A DNA stretch of 64,000 bases from JBCCCJ01 sp039029315. Its GTDB lineage: Bacteria > Bacteroidota > Bacteroidia > J057. Shown here piece by piece: positions 26,061 through 34,710 of the stretch; position 1 is the stretch's first letter, and every line of letters begins with the position of its first letter. A program made the translations under genes and the position numbers. Below the pieces are notes generated by a model. That model had not been told where the DNA came from, did no database searches, and was given only the letters and a program-made list of their open reading frames with translations. Where the stretch lies: the NCBI GenBank assembly GCA_039029315.1, contig JBCCGK010000043.1:1-64000 (forward strand). Reading direction: 5' to 3'.

Positions 26061-27023
26061 TTAGCGTTCGATTGGGATATTGGTCAAACCAGTCTGAGCA
26101 CTTACCCCATCACCCAGGAAATACTTTTGGTGCCCTCGGGCATTTAAGTAGATGTTATAGGTAAATTCCTTGTCATTGATCCGATATCGAAACCAGTCGA
26201 TCCTGCCATCCTGATCCAGGAACAATCGAATATCCAGCTTCTTGAATCCAATGGCTCGAAGTCGAAAATTCAATCCTTTTCTATGGCGAAACCGAATAAA
26301 AAAGGAACTAATATATGCTTGGTCTGGCGTGTAGTCAGTTTTTAGATCAATCTTGAGGCCTGACATTTCCAAGGCATCTACAAATTGCTGAACGGCTTGT
26401 TGGTCATCTGTATGATGTAAAGTTAGCAAGCGGACCTCTTTGTCAGGCTTGGGACTGTCAGGGCCAGGTAGCTTTTTGTCAGAGGAGGGAAGCACAAGAG
26501 GAATGTGCATCTTCCGGGCTACTACAGCAGGAGGAATGGCTGGGCGTTTGTTCGGGCTGAGAAAATCAATCCGAGGAAGAAAATTTCCTGAATCCTGTTT
26601 TGGGGGGTTGATTTGTGGATTCAGAGTCGAGGTCGGTGCCAAAGCAGGAAGCAGTGGCCGAACTTGTTGTTGAGACGAAGGCGGCAAGGTTAAGTGGATA
26701 GAGTCTTCCTGATGGAGGCTGGCTGGTTCATGATCTTTCGAGATTGGAGCAGGGGTACTCGTGATAGTATCAGAGGCTATAGAAAGGGACGGCTTCGTAG
26801 TGGGCTCTTGTATCATCAAGAGAGAAGAGACCAATATGGTAGATACAGAAACAATAATCATTGTGTTCATCGTCAAGTATGTGTTTATCCATGAGCTCAA
26901 CAGGCCCCACATTGTCATCGATATTGCGGCTTGAAAGGGTTTGATCACCTCTTCCAAAGAAATGTGCGATGGCTCATTTCTGGCCTGCTCAAAAAGTTGT
27001 TGTATGAGTTGTTCCTCCTTCAT
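26061..27023 (-). CDS. Membrane protein, putative anti-sigma partner
   Basis: 320 residues; overlaps the ECF sigma gene by 4 bp. The N-terminus MKEEQLIQQLFEQARNEPSHISLEEV resembles the cytoplasmic lead of membrane proteins encoded beside ECF sigma factors in Bacteroidota. One membrane helix (about 52-72) is followed by a long Pro/Ser/Thr-rich linker (about 75-200) and a folded periplasmic domain (VRLLTLHHTDDQQAVQQFVDALEM ... LRAIGFKKLDIRLFLDQDGRIDWFRYRINDKEF). No zinc anti-sigma motif is visible. An anti-sigma or signal relay role is inferred from position and topology. Confidence 0.6.
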   Translation of the reverse strand: MKEEQLIQQLFEQARNEPSHISLEEVIKPFQAAISMTMWGLLSSWINTYLTMNTMIIVSVSTILVSSLLMIQEPTTKPSLSIASDTITSTPAPISKDHEPASLHQEDSIHLTLPPSSQQQVRPLLPALAPTSTLNPQINPPKQDSGNFLPRIDFLSPNKRPAIPPAVVARKMHIPLVLPSSDKKLPGPDSPKPDKEVRLLTLHHTDDQQAVQQFVDALEMSGLKIDLKTDYTPDQAYISSFFIRFRHRKGLNFRLRAIGFKKLDIRLFLDQDGRIDWFRYRINDKEFTYNIYLNARGHQKYFLGDGVSAQTGLTNIPIER

Positions 27024-27541
27024 GTTGCACCTCCATTGGTAAGCTTCAATTCTTTTTTCGCAATCAAGGCCAAAGATTTTCTTCCCCGAAACAATCTTTG
27101 CTTCACCGCTGATTCTGTACTGTCCTGAATGATCATGATTTCCTTGATACTCAGACCTGTAATTTCGAATAGAATAAGGGCCTCCTTCTGCTGTTCAGGC
27201 AATTGAGCCAGGGCATGATGCAGAAAGGCAGTATTCATGTACTGCTCTGACCGATCGGTAGGATCTGCAAAGTTCGCCATGCTGTGTTCCTCTGGCAAGA
27301 TCGTGGGTCGCTTCTTTTTTCTGGCATTTGCCAACACCCTGCGGCTAATACCGATCAGGAATGAGAAAAAGGAAGCAGGAGATCTGATTTCATCCATTTT
27401 GCTGTATGCGATCAACAAGCATTCATGAATCAAATCTTCGGCAGGCATGAATTCATAGGTTCGCGCACGACAGTATTTCTCAAACCTGTCATGAACAGGT
27501 CGATACAGTTCCAGAAAATATGCTTGTCGTTTTTTGCTCAT
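27020..27541 (-). CDS. ECF-type RNA polymerase sigma factor
   Basis: 173 residues with both sigma regions: region 2 (FEKYCRARTYEFMPAEDLIHECLLIAYSKMDEI ... PASFFSFLIGISRRVLANARKKKR) and region 4 (LPEQQKEALILFEITGLSIKEIMIIQDSTESAVKQRLFRGRKSL). Directs RNA polymerase to a dedicated promoter set. It overlaps by 4 bp the gene of a membrane protein that probably controls it. The next gene down is an S41 peptidase, so the group resembles an envelope stress module. The target promoter is not known. Confidence 0.9.
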   Translation of the reverse strand: MSKKRQAYFLELYRPVHDRFEKYCRARTYEFMPAEDLIHECLLIAYSKMDEIRSPASFFSFLIGISRRVLANARKKKRPTILPEEHSMANFADPTDRSEQYMNTAFLHHALAQLPEQQKEALILFEITGLSIKEIMIIQDSTESAVKQRLFRGRKSLALIAKKELKLTNGGAT

Positions 27542-27859
27542 CCCAACATCTATGAGGGTCGTATCTGCATAGTGTCCCGAGAAGTGAAAAAGTTACCCCT
27601 TCCCAATCATTCTTCTCTAAAGATCGGAAATATAGGGAGGAGGGATTGGCCTATATTCCTTTTGGCAAAAGGTCTGCTTGTAGATGTATCTGGCGGATCT
27701 AGATTGCGAGGGGAGCAGGCGAGTTGAGAGCGAGCAATTCAATCCTGACATGTTTCCTTCTGTAACTCTATTCGAAGGATTTCGTATGCCAATTTTCCCC
27801 TCCTCTTTCTCAATCCCTGGAATTCCACTAATTTGGTGGGCCAATTGTATGATATCCTC
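27542..27859. other. Divergent gap between the sigma factor and CCA-enzyme genes
   Basis: 318 bp that should carry promoters for both directions. Only a near-match to the -7 box (CTAATTTGG at about 27829) was noticed before the CCA-enzyme gene. No repeat, hairpin or small gene was recognised. Confidence 0.35.
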
Positions 27860-29263
27860 ATGAATCTAACTTCCGCACTTTCTTCTGATATATTTCCTCT
27901 TCTCAGTCTTTGTAGCAAAGAATTAGGTCTCAATGCTTATGTCATTGGGGGATATGTCAGGGATCATTTGCTACATCGCCCCTGCAAGGACATTGACATT
28001 GTGGTTGAGGGTCGAGGCATTGCCCTAGCGGAGCAACTGGCAGAAAAACTGGGCACCAAAGCTGTCGTCTATGAAAATTTCGGAACAGCCATGGTTCCAT
28101 TTGGTGAGTTTGAAATAGAATTTGTAGGAGCCAGAAAAGAAAGTTACCGCCGCAACTCCCGCAAGCCTATCGTTGAGGAGGGCAGTCTGAGCGATGACCA
28201 GATTCGTAGAGATTTTACGATCAATGCCCTGTCCATCTCTCTACAAGAAGAGGATTATGGTGAGGTGCATGATCCATTCGGTGGCCTGGAGGATTTGGAG
28301 AATCAGATCCTCAAAACACCTACCAATCCGAATGTGACCTTTTCGGACGATCCATTGCGCATGATGCGCGCCATCCGATTTGCAACCCAATTGCCGGGAT
28401 TTCATATCGATGAGCCTACCTATAAAGCGATCTCCGCCAACAAAGATCGAATCAACATCGTCTCTCAAGAGCGGATTAATGAAGAATTGTCCAAAATCAT
28501 TCTGGCTCCGCTTCCCTCCATAGGGTTCAAATTGCTGTTGAATACTGGCTTGCTAAGAATCATTTTTCCTGAATTGGCCAACATGAAAGGAGTAGACTTT
28601 GTGAATGGACGCGGTCACAAAGACAACTTTTACCATACGTTGAAGGTCCTTGATAATATCAGCGCAACGAGTGATAACCTCTGGCTGAGATGGGTAGCCA
28701 TCCTCCATGATATCGCCAAACCTATGACCAAACGATATCATCCCCAAACAGGATGGACGTTTCACGGGCATGAAGACAAAGGTGCCAGATTGGTGCCCAA
28801 ATTGTTCCGACGAATGAAAATGCCCATGAATGAGCAGATGAAATATGTGCAAAAACTGGTCAAATTACACCAACGACCTATTGCGCTCGTTACGGAAGAA
28901 GTGAGTGACAGTGCCATCCGTCGGATTGTGGTAGAGGCAGGAGAAGATCTCCATGATCTTCTCAATTTTTGCAGGGCAGATATTACTTCGAAAAACGAAC
29001 ACAAGGTCGCTAGATTTTTGCGAAATTATGAACAACTGGAAAAACGGATTCATGAAGTTGAAGAACGAGACAATCTTCGCAACTGGCAACCTCCTATCAC
29101 TGGCGACATGATCATGGAAGCATTTGATTTGAAACCTTCAAGAACTGTTGGACAGATCAAGTCAGCCATCAGAGAAGCCATATTGGATGGAGTCATTCCC
29201 AATGATGAATCAGCGGCTCTCCAATATATGCATGAAATAGCCCCAAAATACCTGGAAATATGA
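27860..29263 (+). CDS. tRNA nucleotidyltransferase (CCA-adding enzyme family) with HD domain
   Basis: Adds or repairs the 3' CCA of tRNA. Start set at the ATG at 27860; a longer start (27833) is not typical. N-terminal class II nucleotidyltransferase core: GGYVRDHLLHRPCKDIDIVV (the G-G and DxD metal site), FVGARKESY, RRDFTINALSISL and DDPLRMMRAIRFATQL. An HD domain follows (GHKDNFYHTLKV, LRWVAILHDIAKP, HGHEDKGARLVP), as in bacterial CCA enzymes with phosphohydrolase activity. The downstream gene overlaps by 4 bp. Confidence 0.92.
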   Translation: MNLTSALSSDIFPLLSLCSKELGLNAYVIGGYVRDHLLHRPCKDIDIVVEGRGIALAEQLAEKLGTKAVVYENFGTAMVPFGEFEIEFVGARKESYRRNSRKPIVEEGSLSDDQIRRDFTINALSISLQEEDYGEVHDPFGGLEDLENQILKTPTNPNVTFSDDPLRMMRAIRFATQLPGFHIDEPTYKAISANKDRINIVSQERINEELSKIILAPLPSIGFKLLLNTGLLRIIFPELANMKGVDFVNGRGHKDNFYHTLKVLDNISATSDNLWLRWVAILHDIAKPMTKRYHPQTGWTFHGHEDKGARLVPKLFRRMKMPMNEQMKYVQKLVKLHQRPIALVTEEVSDSAIRRIVVEAGEDLHDLLNFCRADITSKNEHKVARFLRNYEQLEKRIHEVEERDNLRNWQPPITGDMIMEAFDLKPSRTVGQIKSAIREAILDGVIPNDESAALQYMHEIAPKYLEI

Positions 29264-29883
29264 AGTCTTTTCTCCTCCTTGTCCTTTCCTTGAGTGTAAG
29301 CGTGGGATATGCACAACAAGCAATCGGTATGCGATTTGCCACGGATATCCACTTTTTTCCCAGATCCAAAGACTACGATCTGGTCCCAAAGGCGTTTACC
29401 ACTGGTGTTTTCGGAATTTATTACAACAATTACCGCCCGAATAGTGGGTTCGAGATCGGTCTCAATGTGAACTATAAGGATGGCAATGGAAAGGGATTCC
29501 CCAGTCTGCCAGTTGTCATGCAGGATTATGGAAGTGATAGTCAGAATGTTGGGTATTTGGGAGCTGAAATGGATTTAAAGGTAGGTCCTCGCCTGGGTGT
29601 GCTCTATCCCAAGATCGGCTACATTCTGGGGTATAGATTCACACAACTGGGATTTCAGAATATCCGTGATGAACCCATCAATCCATGGTATCTCATGCTT
29701 CCATTTGGAGTCTCAACCAACCTCCCAACACGCTGGGGTACAGTCGGTTTTGGAGGATTTTACAATGTTGGGGTTCTCAATGTTCTGCAAGATCCCTTCC
29801 CCCGGGATGGCAGCATTTATGATGGAGGAAGAGAACATTACATTAGCATTGAAATCACTGTTGCCTACGAAGTCAGGAATTAG
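29260..29883 (+). CDS. Secreted beta-barrel-like protein, unknown
   Basis: 207 residues with a signal peptide (MKSFLLLVLSLSVSVGYAQQ) and alternating strands rich in Gly/Tyr/Phe (IGMRFATDIHFFPRSKDY, TGVFGIYYNNYRPNSGFEIGLNVNY, PRLGVLYPKIGYILGYRF, GTVGFGGFYNVGVLNVLQDPF, ISIEITVAYEVRN). It looks like an 8-strand outer-membrane barrel. Translationally coupled to the CCA-enzyme gene (ATGA overlap), an unexpected pairing that need not imply a functional link. No named family. Confidence 0.6.
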   Translation: MKSFLLLVLSLSVSVGYAQQAIGMRFATDIHFFPRSKDYDLVPKAFTTGVFGIYYNNYRPNSGFEIGLNVNYKDGNGKGFPSLPVVMQDYGSDSQNVGYLGAEMDLKVGPRLGVLYPKIGYILGYRFTQLGFQNIRDEPINPWYLMLPFGVSTNLPTRWGTVGFGGFYNVGVLNVLQDPFPRDGSIYDGGREHYISIEITVAYEVRN

Positions 29884-29932
29884 TCTTCAAAAAAAATCTC
29901 TAAAAAAATTGAACATAATAATTTTTTTGCCG

Positions 29933-29963
29933 TACATTTGTCTATACAATAGTCGTATAGACA
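29933..29963 (+). promoter_or_regulatory. Promoter and operator of the MarR gene
   Basis: The -7 box TACATTTG (29933-29940) leads into an inverted repeat TGTCTATAC-aatagtc-GTATAGACA (29939-29963) whose right arm touches the start codon. The left arm lies in TTGTCTATACAA (29938-29949), which recurs upstream of the second pirin gene (31745). Position and symmetry fit an autorepressor site. Confidence 0.7.
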
Positions 29964-30385
29964 TGATTAGATATTATCAAACCATTCATCAGATTATCAC
30001 CAGCGGACATTGGATCACATCAAGTGTGAACAAAGAGTTGAAGGAATTCGGCATGACAGAACCTCAATACAATGTTCTCCGGATTTTGAAAGGCGCCAAA
30101 GGCAAGCCACTGACGGGTCAGGAGATCCAGGCCAATATGGTTCAACAAAACAGCAATGTGACCAGAATCATAGATAAGCTGATAAAACTGGGCTATGTCC
30201 AACGACAAGCGTGTCCCAGTAATCGACGAAAGCTGGACATCACGATACAAAAAGAGGGCTTAATCATTTTGGAGAAACTGGATCAAAAGGTTCATCAGTT
30301 TCATCAGCCAATGACAGAAAATTTGACCAAAGAAGAATTGGTAACATTGAAGAGATTGATTCAAAGACTAACAAAAAACTCATGA
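29963..30385 (+). CDS. MarR-family transcriptional regulator (redox/pirin operon)
   Basis: 140 residues; start chosen at the ATG after the -7 box and palindrome. The winged helix is clear: LKEFGMTEPQYNVLRILKGAKGKPLTGQEI, MVQQNSNVTRIIDKLIKLGYVQRQACPSNRRKLDITIQKEGLIILEKL, followed by the C-terminal dimer helix. The next gene, an FMN reductase, overlaps by 4 bp. The operator is shared with the second pirin gene, so it likely represses this whole run. MarR proteins of this kind respond to phenolics, quinones or oxidants. No conserved Cys close to the N-terminus was seen; one Cys lies in the wing (QACPSN). Confidence 0.88.
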   Translation: MIRYYQTIHQIITSGHWITSSVNKELKEFGMTEPQYNVLRILKGAKGKPLTGQEIQANMVQQNSNVTRIIDKLIKLGYVQRQACPSNRRKLDITIQKEGLIILEKLDQKVHQFHQPMTENLTKEELVTLKRLIQRLTKNS

Positions 30386-30918
30386 AAAAACGAATTTTGG
30401 CATTCGGAGCCAGCAATAGCAAACGATCCATCAATCGGCAGTTGGCCAACTATGCTGCATATCAGATCCCTGGCTCAGAGGTTACGTTGATTGACCTGAA
30501 TGACTTTGAGATGCCTATTTACAGCATCGACAGGGAACAAGAAAGCGGCATCCCTGAGGAAGCGTACAGGTTCAAGAGGTTGATTGAGGAGGCTGATGGA
30601 ATTATCATATCCTTTGCAGAGCACAATGGGTCCTATACAGTAGCATTCAAGAATATCTACGACTGGATTTCCAGAATCGATCGAAATATCTGGCTACACA
30701 AACCCATGTTTGCCCTGGCAACTTCTCCTGGACCGGGTGGTGGCAAATCTGTCCTGGCCACCGCCATGAAGGGATTTTCTTTCACCAATAACAATACGGT
30801 CGCTTCCTTTTCATTGCCCTCCTTCCGCAAACACTTCAATGTAGAGGAAGGCATCCTTCAGCCGGATTTATCACTCAGCTTCAACCAACAACTAGAAATT
30901 TTCACTCAAGCATTATGA
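30382..30918 (+). CDS. NADPH-dependent FMN reductase (flavodoxin-fold)
   Basis: 178 residues with the flavodoxin-like fold: ILAFGASNSKRSINRQLANYAA (phosphate loop), VTLIDLNDFEMPIYSIDREQESGIPEEAYRFKRLIEEADGIIISFAEHNGSYTVAFKNIYDWISRIDRNIWLHKPMFALATSPGPGGG. This is the NADPH_dependent FMN reductase (ArsH/ChrR/AzoR-like) superfamily that reduces quinones or other electrophiles by two electrons. It overlaps the MarR gene before and the pirin gene after (ATGA in both). Confidence 0.88.
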   Translation: MKKRILAFGASNSKRSINRQLANYAAYQIPGSEVTLIDLNDFEMPIYSIDREQESGIPEEAYRFKRLIEEADGIIISFAEHNGSYTVAFKNIYDWISRIDRNIWLHKPMFALATSPGPGGGKSVLATAMKGFSFTNNNTVASFSLPSFRKHFNVEEGILQPDLSLSFNQQLEIFTQAL

Positions 30919-31727
30919 AACGAACACTCAAACGTCTTCAACAGCCCAGAAAAGGAATTCAGTATATCATCCATCCCGAAACCAGAGCAGAGTTAAGTCC
31001 GTTTGCTTTCTTTGATGCAGGCAGCATGAGCAGACAAGACGACGGCCTCTTCATCGGTATGCATCCCCATTCAGGCATTGGCATCATTACCTATTTTGAA
31101 GGAGGGAATCTTGTGCATGATGATTCCGGGAAGAATGACAATGTTATTTTGGATGGTGGTGTACAATGGATCAGAGCGGGTGGTGGAGTATGGCATCAGG
31201 AACATTATGTCAAAAAAGCAGAAACTCACTCTTCTTCCTGGAACCTGACCCTACATCAATTATGGATGCAATTGCCTCCCGAATGGGAAGAGAGTGAGGT
31301 GGCATATCAAAATATTCAGCCAGAACAATTGCCGATTGTTGACAATGTGAAGGTCGTGGTCGGATCGTATCTAGGTCAAGACTCTCCCTTACAGGTCCCA
31401 TACAACATGACCTATCTGGATATTCGTCTCAAAGCATCAGAGCATATCTACCTGGAAACTCCAAAGGGACAGACAACTGGCTTTGTATTTCCTCGGTCAG
31501 GAGACCTCAGTTTGCATGGAAATCGACTTCCTCTGAATCATCTAAGCATTCTGGAATCCAATGAAGGAGGCATGGAATTCTCTGCGCAAACAGATACTCA
31601 ATTTGTTCTGATCATGGCAGAACCTCAATCTTATCCAATCCTCACCCAAGGGGGGTCTATCCATACCAATCAAGCAGCATTGGAAAGAAGCTTTGAGCGA
31701 ATTCAACAAATCAGGATGAAATCGTAA
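30915..31727 (+). CDS. Pirin family protein 1
   Basis: 270-residue double cupin. N-terminal features: HPHSGIGIITYFEGGNLVHDDSGK, followed by GGVQWIRAGGGVWHQE, the usual pirin metal site with two His and Glu. Pirins act as metal-dependent dioxygenases (quercetinase) or redox sensors. It overlaps the FMN reductase gene by 4 bp and precedes a second pirin. This copy is more divergent than the next (MHPHSGIG in place of HPHRGFET). Confidence 0.82.
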   Translation: MKRTLKRLQQPRKGIQYIIHPETRAELSPFAFFDAGSMSRQDDGLFIGMHPHSGIGIITYFEGGNLVHDDSGKNDNVILDGGVQWIRAGGGVWHQEHYVKKAETHSSSWNLTLHQLWMQLPPEWEESEVAYQNIQPEQLPIVDNVKVVVGSYLGQDSPLQVPYNMTYLDIRLKASEHIYLETPKGQTTGFVFPRSGDLSLHGNRLPLNHLSILESNEGGMEFSAQTDTQFVLIMAEPQSYPILTQGGSIHTNQAALERSFERIQQIRMKS

Positions 31728-31744
31728 TTTTTTTACCCCAACAG

Positions 31745-31771
31745 TTGTCTATACAAATATTGTCAATACAA
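31745..31771 (+). promoter_or_regulatory. MarR-type operator before the second pirin gene
   Basis: Two near-identical 12-bp sites stand side by side: TTGTCTATACAA (31745-31756) and TTGTCAATACAA (31760-31771), each a near palindrome, 15 bp apart. The first is identical to the site before the MarR gene. They sit 5-32 bp upstream of the ATG at 31777. Confidence 0.7.
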
Positions 31772-31776
31772 AAGTC

Positions 31777-32631
31777 ATGAATAAACAAATCGAACATATC
31801 CATGGATATGCCAATATAGACGGACTTATCCCCGGAATCAGGGGTCAACGCGCCTTTCCTACCGCAGCATTTCGCGAATCAGATCCCTTTGTGATGTTGG
31901 ATCATATAGGTCCTGAGACAGTAGGCAAGGCGTACTTTCTTGATGGGAGCGAACATGCGCATCCACACCGCGGCTTCGAAACACTAACCTTCATGTTCGA
32001 AGGCATCATGGATCACAAAGATTCTCTGGGAAATGAAGTTCGCTTGAATTCTGGTTCTGTTCAGCGCATGAATGCAGGTTCGGGCATCATTCACGGGGGC
32101 AATATGGGAGCAGATCCCAAGACCGGCCGATTCCACGAACTTCAATTGTGGATCAACAATCCTGCTGCTGAAAAGATGTCCCAACCTGATATCCACAATG
32201 TCAGCGATGATGACATTCCCAGAATCGAAACAGAGGGACTCTACCTACGGGTCATCAGCGGACATCTCAATGGCATTCAAGGACCGATACAAACCAAGGC
32301 TCACACTCAAATTGCTCATATGGTCTCAACAGATGCGGCCGAACTCAGCATTCAAGGATTTGCCAGGAATCACACAACAATGCTCTATGTCTTGGAAGGA
32401 GAAGTCATGGTGAATGAACAACAATTGCGCACATTCCAGCTGGCCACCCTCACCTCTGAAGGAGATGCCATTCACATAAGTTCAGCTGGCGCAAGTCAAC
32501 TCCTTCTTCTCTCTGGCAAGCCATTGAAAGAAACCGTCGTCCTCGGCGGGCCCTTTGTCATGAACAGTCGAGAAGAGATCCGCCAGGCACACAAGGATTA
32601 TCAAATGGGACTTTTTGGAACCATCAACTAA
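31777..32631 (+). CDS. Pirin family protein 2
   Basis: 284-residue classical pirin: FVMLDHIGPETVG, EHAHPHRGFETLTFMFEGIMDHKDSLGNEV, SGSVQRMNAGSGIIHGG, FHELQLWINNPA in the N-terminal cupin with the His/His/His/Glu metal set, and a C-terminal cupin (TMLYVLEGEVMVNEQQL). Has its own MarR-type operator pair upstream, so it can be transcribed separately within the run. A quercetinase or redox role is likely; the substrate is unknown. Confidence 0.9.
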   Translation: MNKQIEHIHGYANIDGLIPGIRGQRAFPTAAFRESDPFVMLDHIGPETVGKAYFLDGSEHAHPHRGFETLTFMFEGIMDHKDSLGNEVRLNSGSVQRMNAGSGIIHGGNMGADPKTGRFHELQLWINNPAAEKMSQPDIHNVSDDDIPRIETEGLYLRVISGHLNGIQGPIQTKAHTQIAHMVSTDAAELSIQGFARNHTTMLYVLEGEVMVNEQQLRTFQLATLTSEGDAIHISSAGASQLLLLSGKPLKETVVLGGPFVMNSREEIRQAHKDYQMGLFGTIN

Positions 32632-32636
32632 GGAAA

Positions 32637-33386
32637 ATGAAACAGATATACATGCTATCATTGCTGCTCAGTATTTGTAGCAGCTCTCTCCTGGCTCAGA
32701 CATCCAGCCAACCTACGGGTCTTCAACTGAAAGGAGAATGGGGACTCAGAGGCCGATGGCAGACAGGCAATCTCAGTCAGATTGGGATCAATCCATATGG
32801 ACGTCTGACACTTATGCACCCCACATATCGAAGCGAATGGCAAGTCAGCTATCAATACATGAATGTCTCAGGCTTCACAGTTATCAGTGATTTATGGGCC
32901 AACGGATTTCATGCCATCAGTCCCCAGAAGAGACTCCATCCCCTCCTGGCTATCTATACTGGATTTGCGAAGTCATACAAGATTACAGAATCTTTGGTGA
33001 CGGGTGCAGGTGCTGAACTGAATCTCTATCAACAATCTCCCATGAATTTTGTCCGAGCACATCTGTTTGGCGGATATATGCATGTCCAATTCGAACAAGA
33101 ATCTCCACATACAGCCCTGGCAGTCGGTACAGGGATACGATCAGCCTTTCCATTGGGGAAAAGAATACAGCTTCTCTGGGATTTCGATACCTATCACTCG
33201 ACCAAAGAGACAGCATTTTGGGGGGCCAACAATCGACTTGTTCTTCTTTACCCTCTTTTCAAGGGACTTTCCCTCAACCTGAGTCATACCATCATTTTCA
33301 ACAACAAGACCTTTCCTGATCTCAAAAAGACCAACAGTTTGATGCAATTCGGCATCCAGATCACTCATTTTTCATCTAAATCTTAA
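32637..33386 (+). CDS. Outer-membrane beta-barrel-like protein
   Basis: 249 residues with a signal peptide (MKQIYMLSLLLSICSSSLLAQ) and about ten amphipathic strands (LQLKGEWGLRGRWQTGNLSQIGINPYGRLTL, RSEWQVSYQYMNVSG, SLVTGAGAELNLYQQS, FVRAHLFGGYMHVQF, LNLSHTIIFNNKTFPD). It resembles DUF481/DUF2490-like barrels in architecture, but I do not recognise a specific family. It starts 5 bp after the pirin stop and precedes the isochorismatase-like gene, so it belongs to the MarR-controlled run. Confidence 0.6.
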   Translation: MKQIYMLSLLLSICSSSLLAQTSSQPTGLQLKGEWGLRGRWQTGNLSQIGINPYGRLTLMHPTYRSEWQVSYQYMNVSGFTVISDLWANGFHAISPQKRLHPLLAIYTGFAKSYKITESLVTGAGAELNLYQQSPMNFVRAHLFGGYMHVQFEQESPHTALAVGTGIRSAFPLGKRIQLLWDFDTYHSTKETAFWGANNRLVLLYPLFKGLSLNLSHTIIFNNKTFPDLKKTNSLMQFGIQITHFSSKS

Positions 33387-33396
33387 TCAAGCAATA

Positions 33397-34149
33397 ATGA
33401 CAAATTTTAACAAATTACTCATCCCAGGCATTCTTTTGATTGCCATGATTGGCTTTGCATTCACTTTACCGACAGAGCCAGAAGCCTCCAAAAAGACTGA
33501 CATCGGCGAACAATTCATTGCCAAAGATCCCAAAACTGACAATCTTCTCACCTCTGAGAATACAGTATTGTTGGTCATAGATTGGCAAGAGGAGATGCTG
33601 GGAATGGTCAGAAACATGGACAAAGAGTTATTGACCAATAACATTCAGGCCATGATCAAGACGGCCAACGTATTTGGCATTCCGGTGATTGAGTCTACAA
33701 TTGGCGTAGACCTTGGCGCCAACCAACCGACCGTTCCTGCGATCAAGAAGGTCATTGAGGAGGAGGTAAACAATATTGACAGAATCTCCCTGAATGCCTG
33801 GCAAAATCAGGCAGTGGTGGATGCCGTGAAAAAGAGTGGACGAAAAAAGATCCTGATGACTGGACTCTGGACTTCCGGCTGTCCAACCTATACAACACTG
33901 GATGCTCTTCAGGATGGCTATGAGGTCTATGTCCTCTCAGACGTGATGGGAGATGCAACAACAGATGCACACAACCGAGCGATTGATCGCATGGTGCAGG
34001 CAGGAGCGATTCCCTTTACCTGGGAGGGGGCAGGGGCAGAAATTCTCCGTGCATACACCAACCCCAAGGCCATGAAGGACGAAAAGATTGAGGGCGGTTT
34101 CGTTGGCATCATGAAGGAACACTTCTATCCTTTTGCTGGAAAATACTAG
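33397..34149 (+). CDS. Isochorismatase-like cysteine hydrolase, exported
   Basis: 250 residues with an N-terminal hydrophobic anchor or signal (LLIPGILLIAMIGFAFTL). The isochorismatase-like core of the YcaC type follows: VLLVIDWQEEML (catalytic Asp), IPVIESTIGVD, KKILMTGLWTSGCPTYTTLDALQDGYEVYVLSDVMGD with the putative nucleophile Cys (SGC), and the family's closing VQAGAIPFTWEG. The Lys of the usual Asp-Lys-Cys triad is not obvious (DRISLNAW). Last gene of the pirin run, 10 bp after the barrel gene. Substrate unknown; the signal sequence is unusual for a family that is mostly cytosolic. Confidence 0.8.
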   Translation: MTNFNKLLIPGILLIAMIGFAFTLPTEPEASKKTDIGEQFIAKDPKTDNLLTSENTVLLVIDWQEEMLGMVRNMDKELLTNNIQAMIKTANVFGIPVIESTIGVDLGANQPTVPAIKKVIEEEVNNIDRISLNAWQNQAVVDAVKKSGRKKILMTGLWTSGCPTYTTLDALQDGYEVYVLSDVMGDATTDAHNRAIDRMVQAGAIPFTWEGAGAEILRAYTNPKAMKDEKIEGGFVGIMKEHFYPFAGKY

Positions 34150-34170
34150 GGGAAAAACGCTATCAAAAGT

Positions 34171-34197
34171 CTGGAGGTGAAGGGGATTCACCTCCAG
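34171..34197. terminator. Hairpin after the isochorismatase-like gene
   Basis: CTGGAGGTGA / TCACCTCCAG form a perfect 10-bp stem with a 7-base loop. The T-run after it is poor on the plus strand, so termination strength is doubtful. It marks the end of the pirin run. Confidence 0.4.
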
Positions 34198-34281
34198 GCA
34201 ATCCCCTTTCCGCTGGATGAATGCCAGGATCTGCATAGTCCAGGCAGAATTTCTGTGTATTTTTCATCAAAAGATACACCT

Positions 34282-34695
34282 ATGTGGACCTGCCCAAACT
34301 GTCAGCGATCGTTTCGCAATACTAACCAACAACACACTTGCAAGTTGGTTGATAAGGAACAATTCTTTCTGCGCCGCCCAGCGCATTTCCGGGATTTGTA
34401 CGAACAAATCAAGGAACATATTTCAGACTGGGGGGAATTTCGGGAAGAAGCAGTGGAACCAGATGTCATTTTTTTCAAAACAAAAAGCACCTTTCTCGCT
34501 ATCAAGGTGAAAAAGAAATGGTTGGACATTGAATTTTTTCTGGATCATCTGGAAGACATTCATCCGGTCAAAAAACATCTTCAAACTTCCAAGCGTCGAT
34601 TTGCACATCTGGTCTCCATCGACAGTCAGGAAGATATCAATCAACAACTTCTGGCCTGGATCAAGGCATCCTATGACTTGATCTCTGCCGCATAA
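34282..34695 (+). CDS. DUF5655-like protein with N-terminal CxxC zinc-ribbon-like head
   Basis: 137 residues; start placed at the ATG at 34282, where the chain opens with MWTCPNCQRSFRNTNQQHTCK (possible CxxC...HxC zinc site). The rest (FFLRRPAHFRDLYEQIKEHISDWGEFREEAVEPDVIFFKTKSTFLAIKVKKKWLDIEFFLDHLEDIHPVKKHLQTSKRRFAHLVSI) matches the pattern of DUF5655 proteins, which probably bind a nucleic acid or ligand. Function unknown. The MATE gene follows after 15 bp. Confidence 0.6.
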   Translation: MWTCPNCQRSFRNTNQQHTCKLVDKEQFFLRRPAHFRDLYEQIKEHISDWGEFREEAVEPDVIFFKTKSTFLAIKVKKKWLDIEFFLDHLEDIHPVKKHLQTSKRRFAHLVSIDSQEDINQQLLAWIKASYDLISAA

Positions 34696-34710
34696 ACAAG
34701 ATCAACTGTC

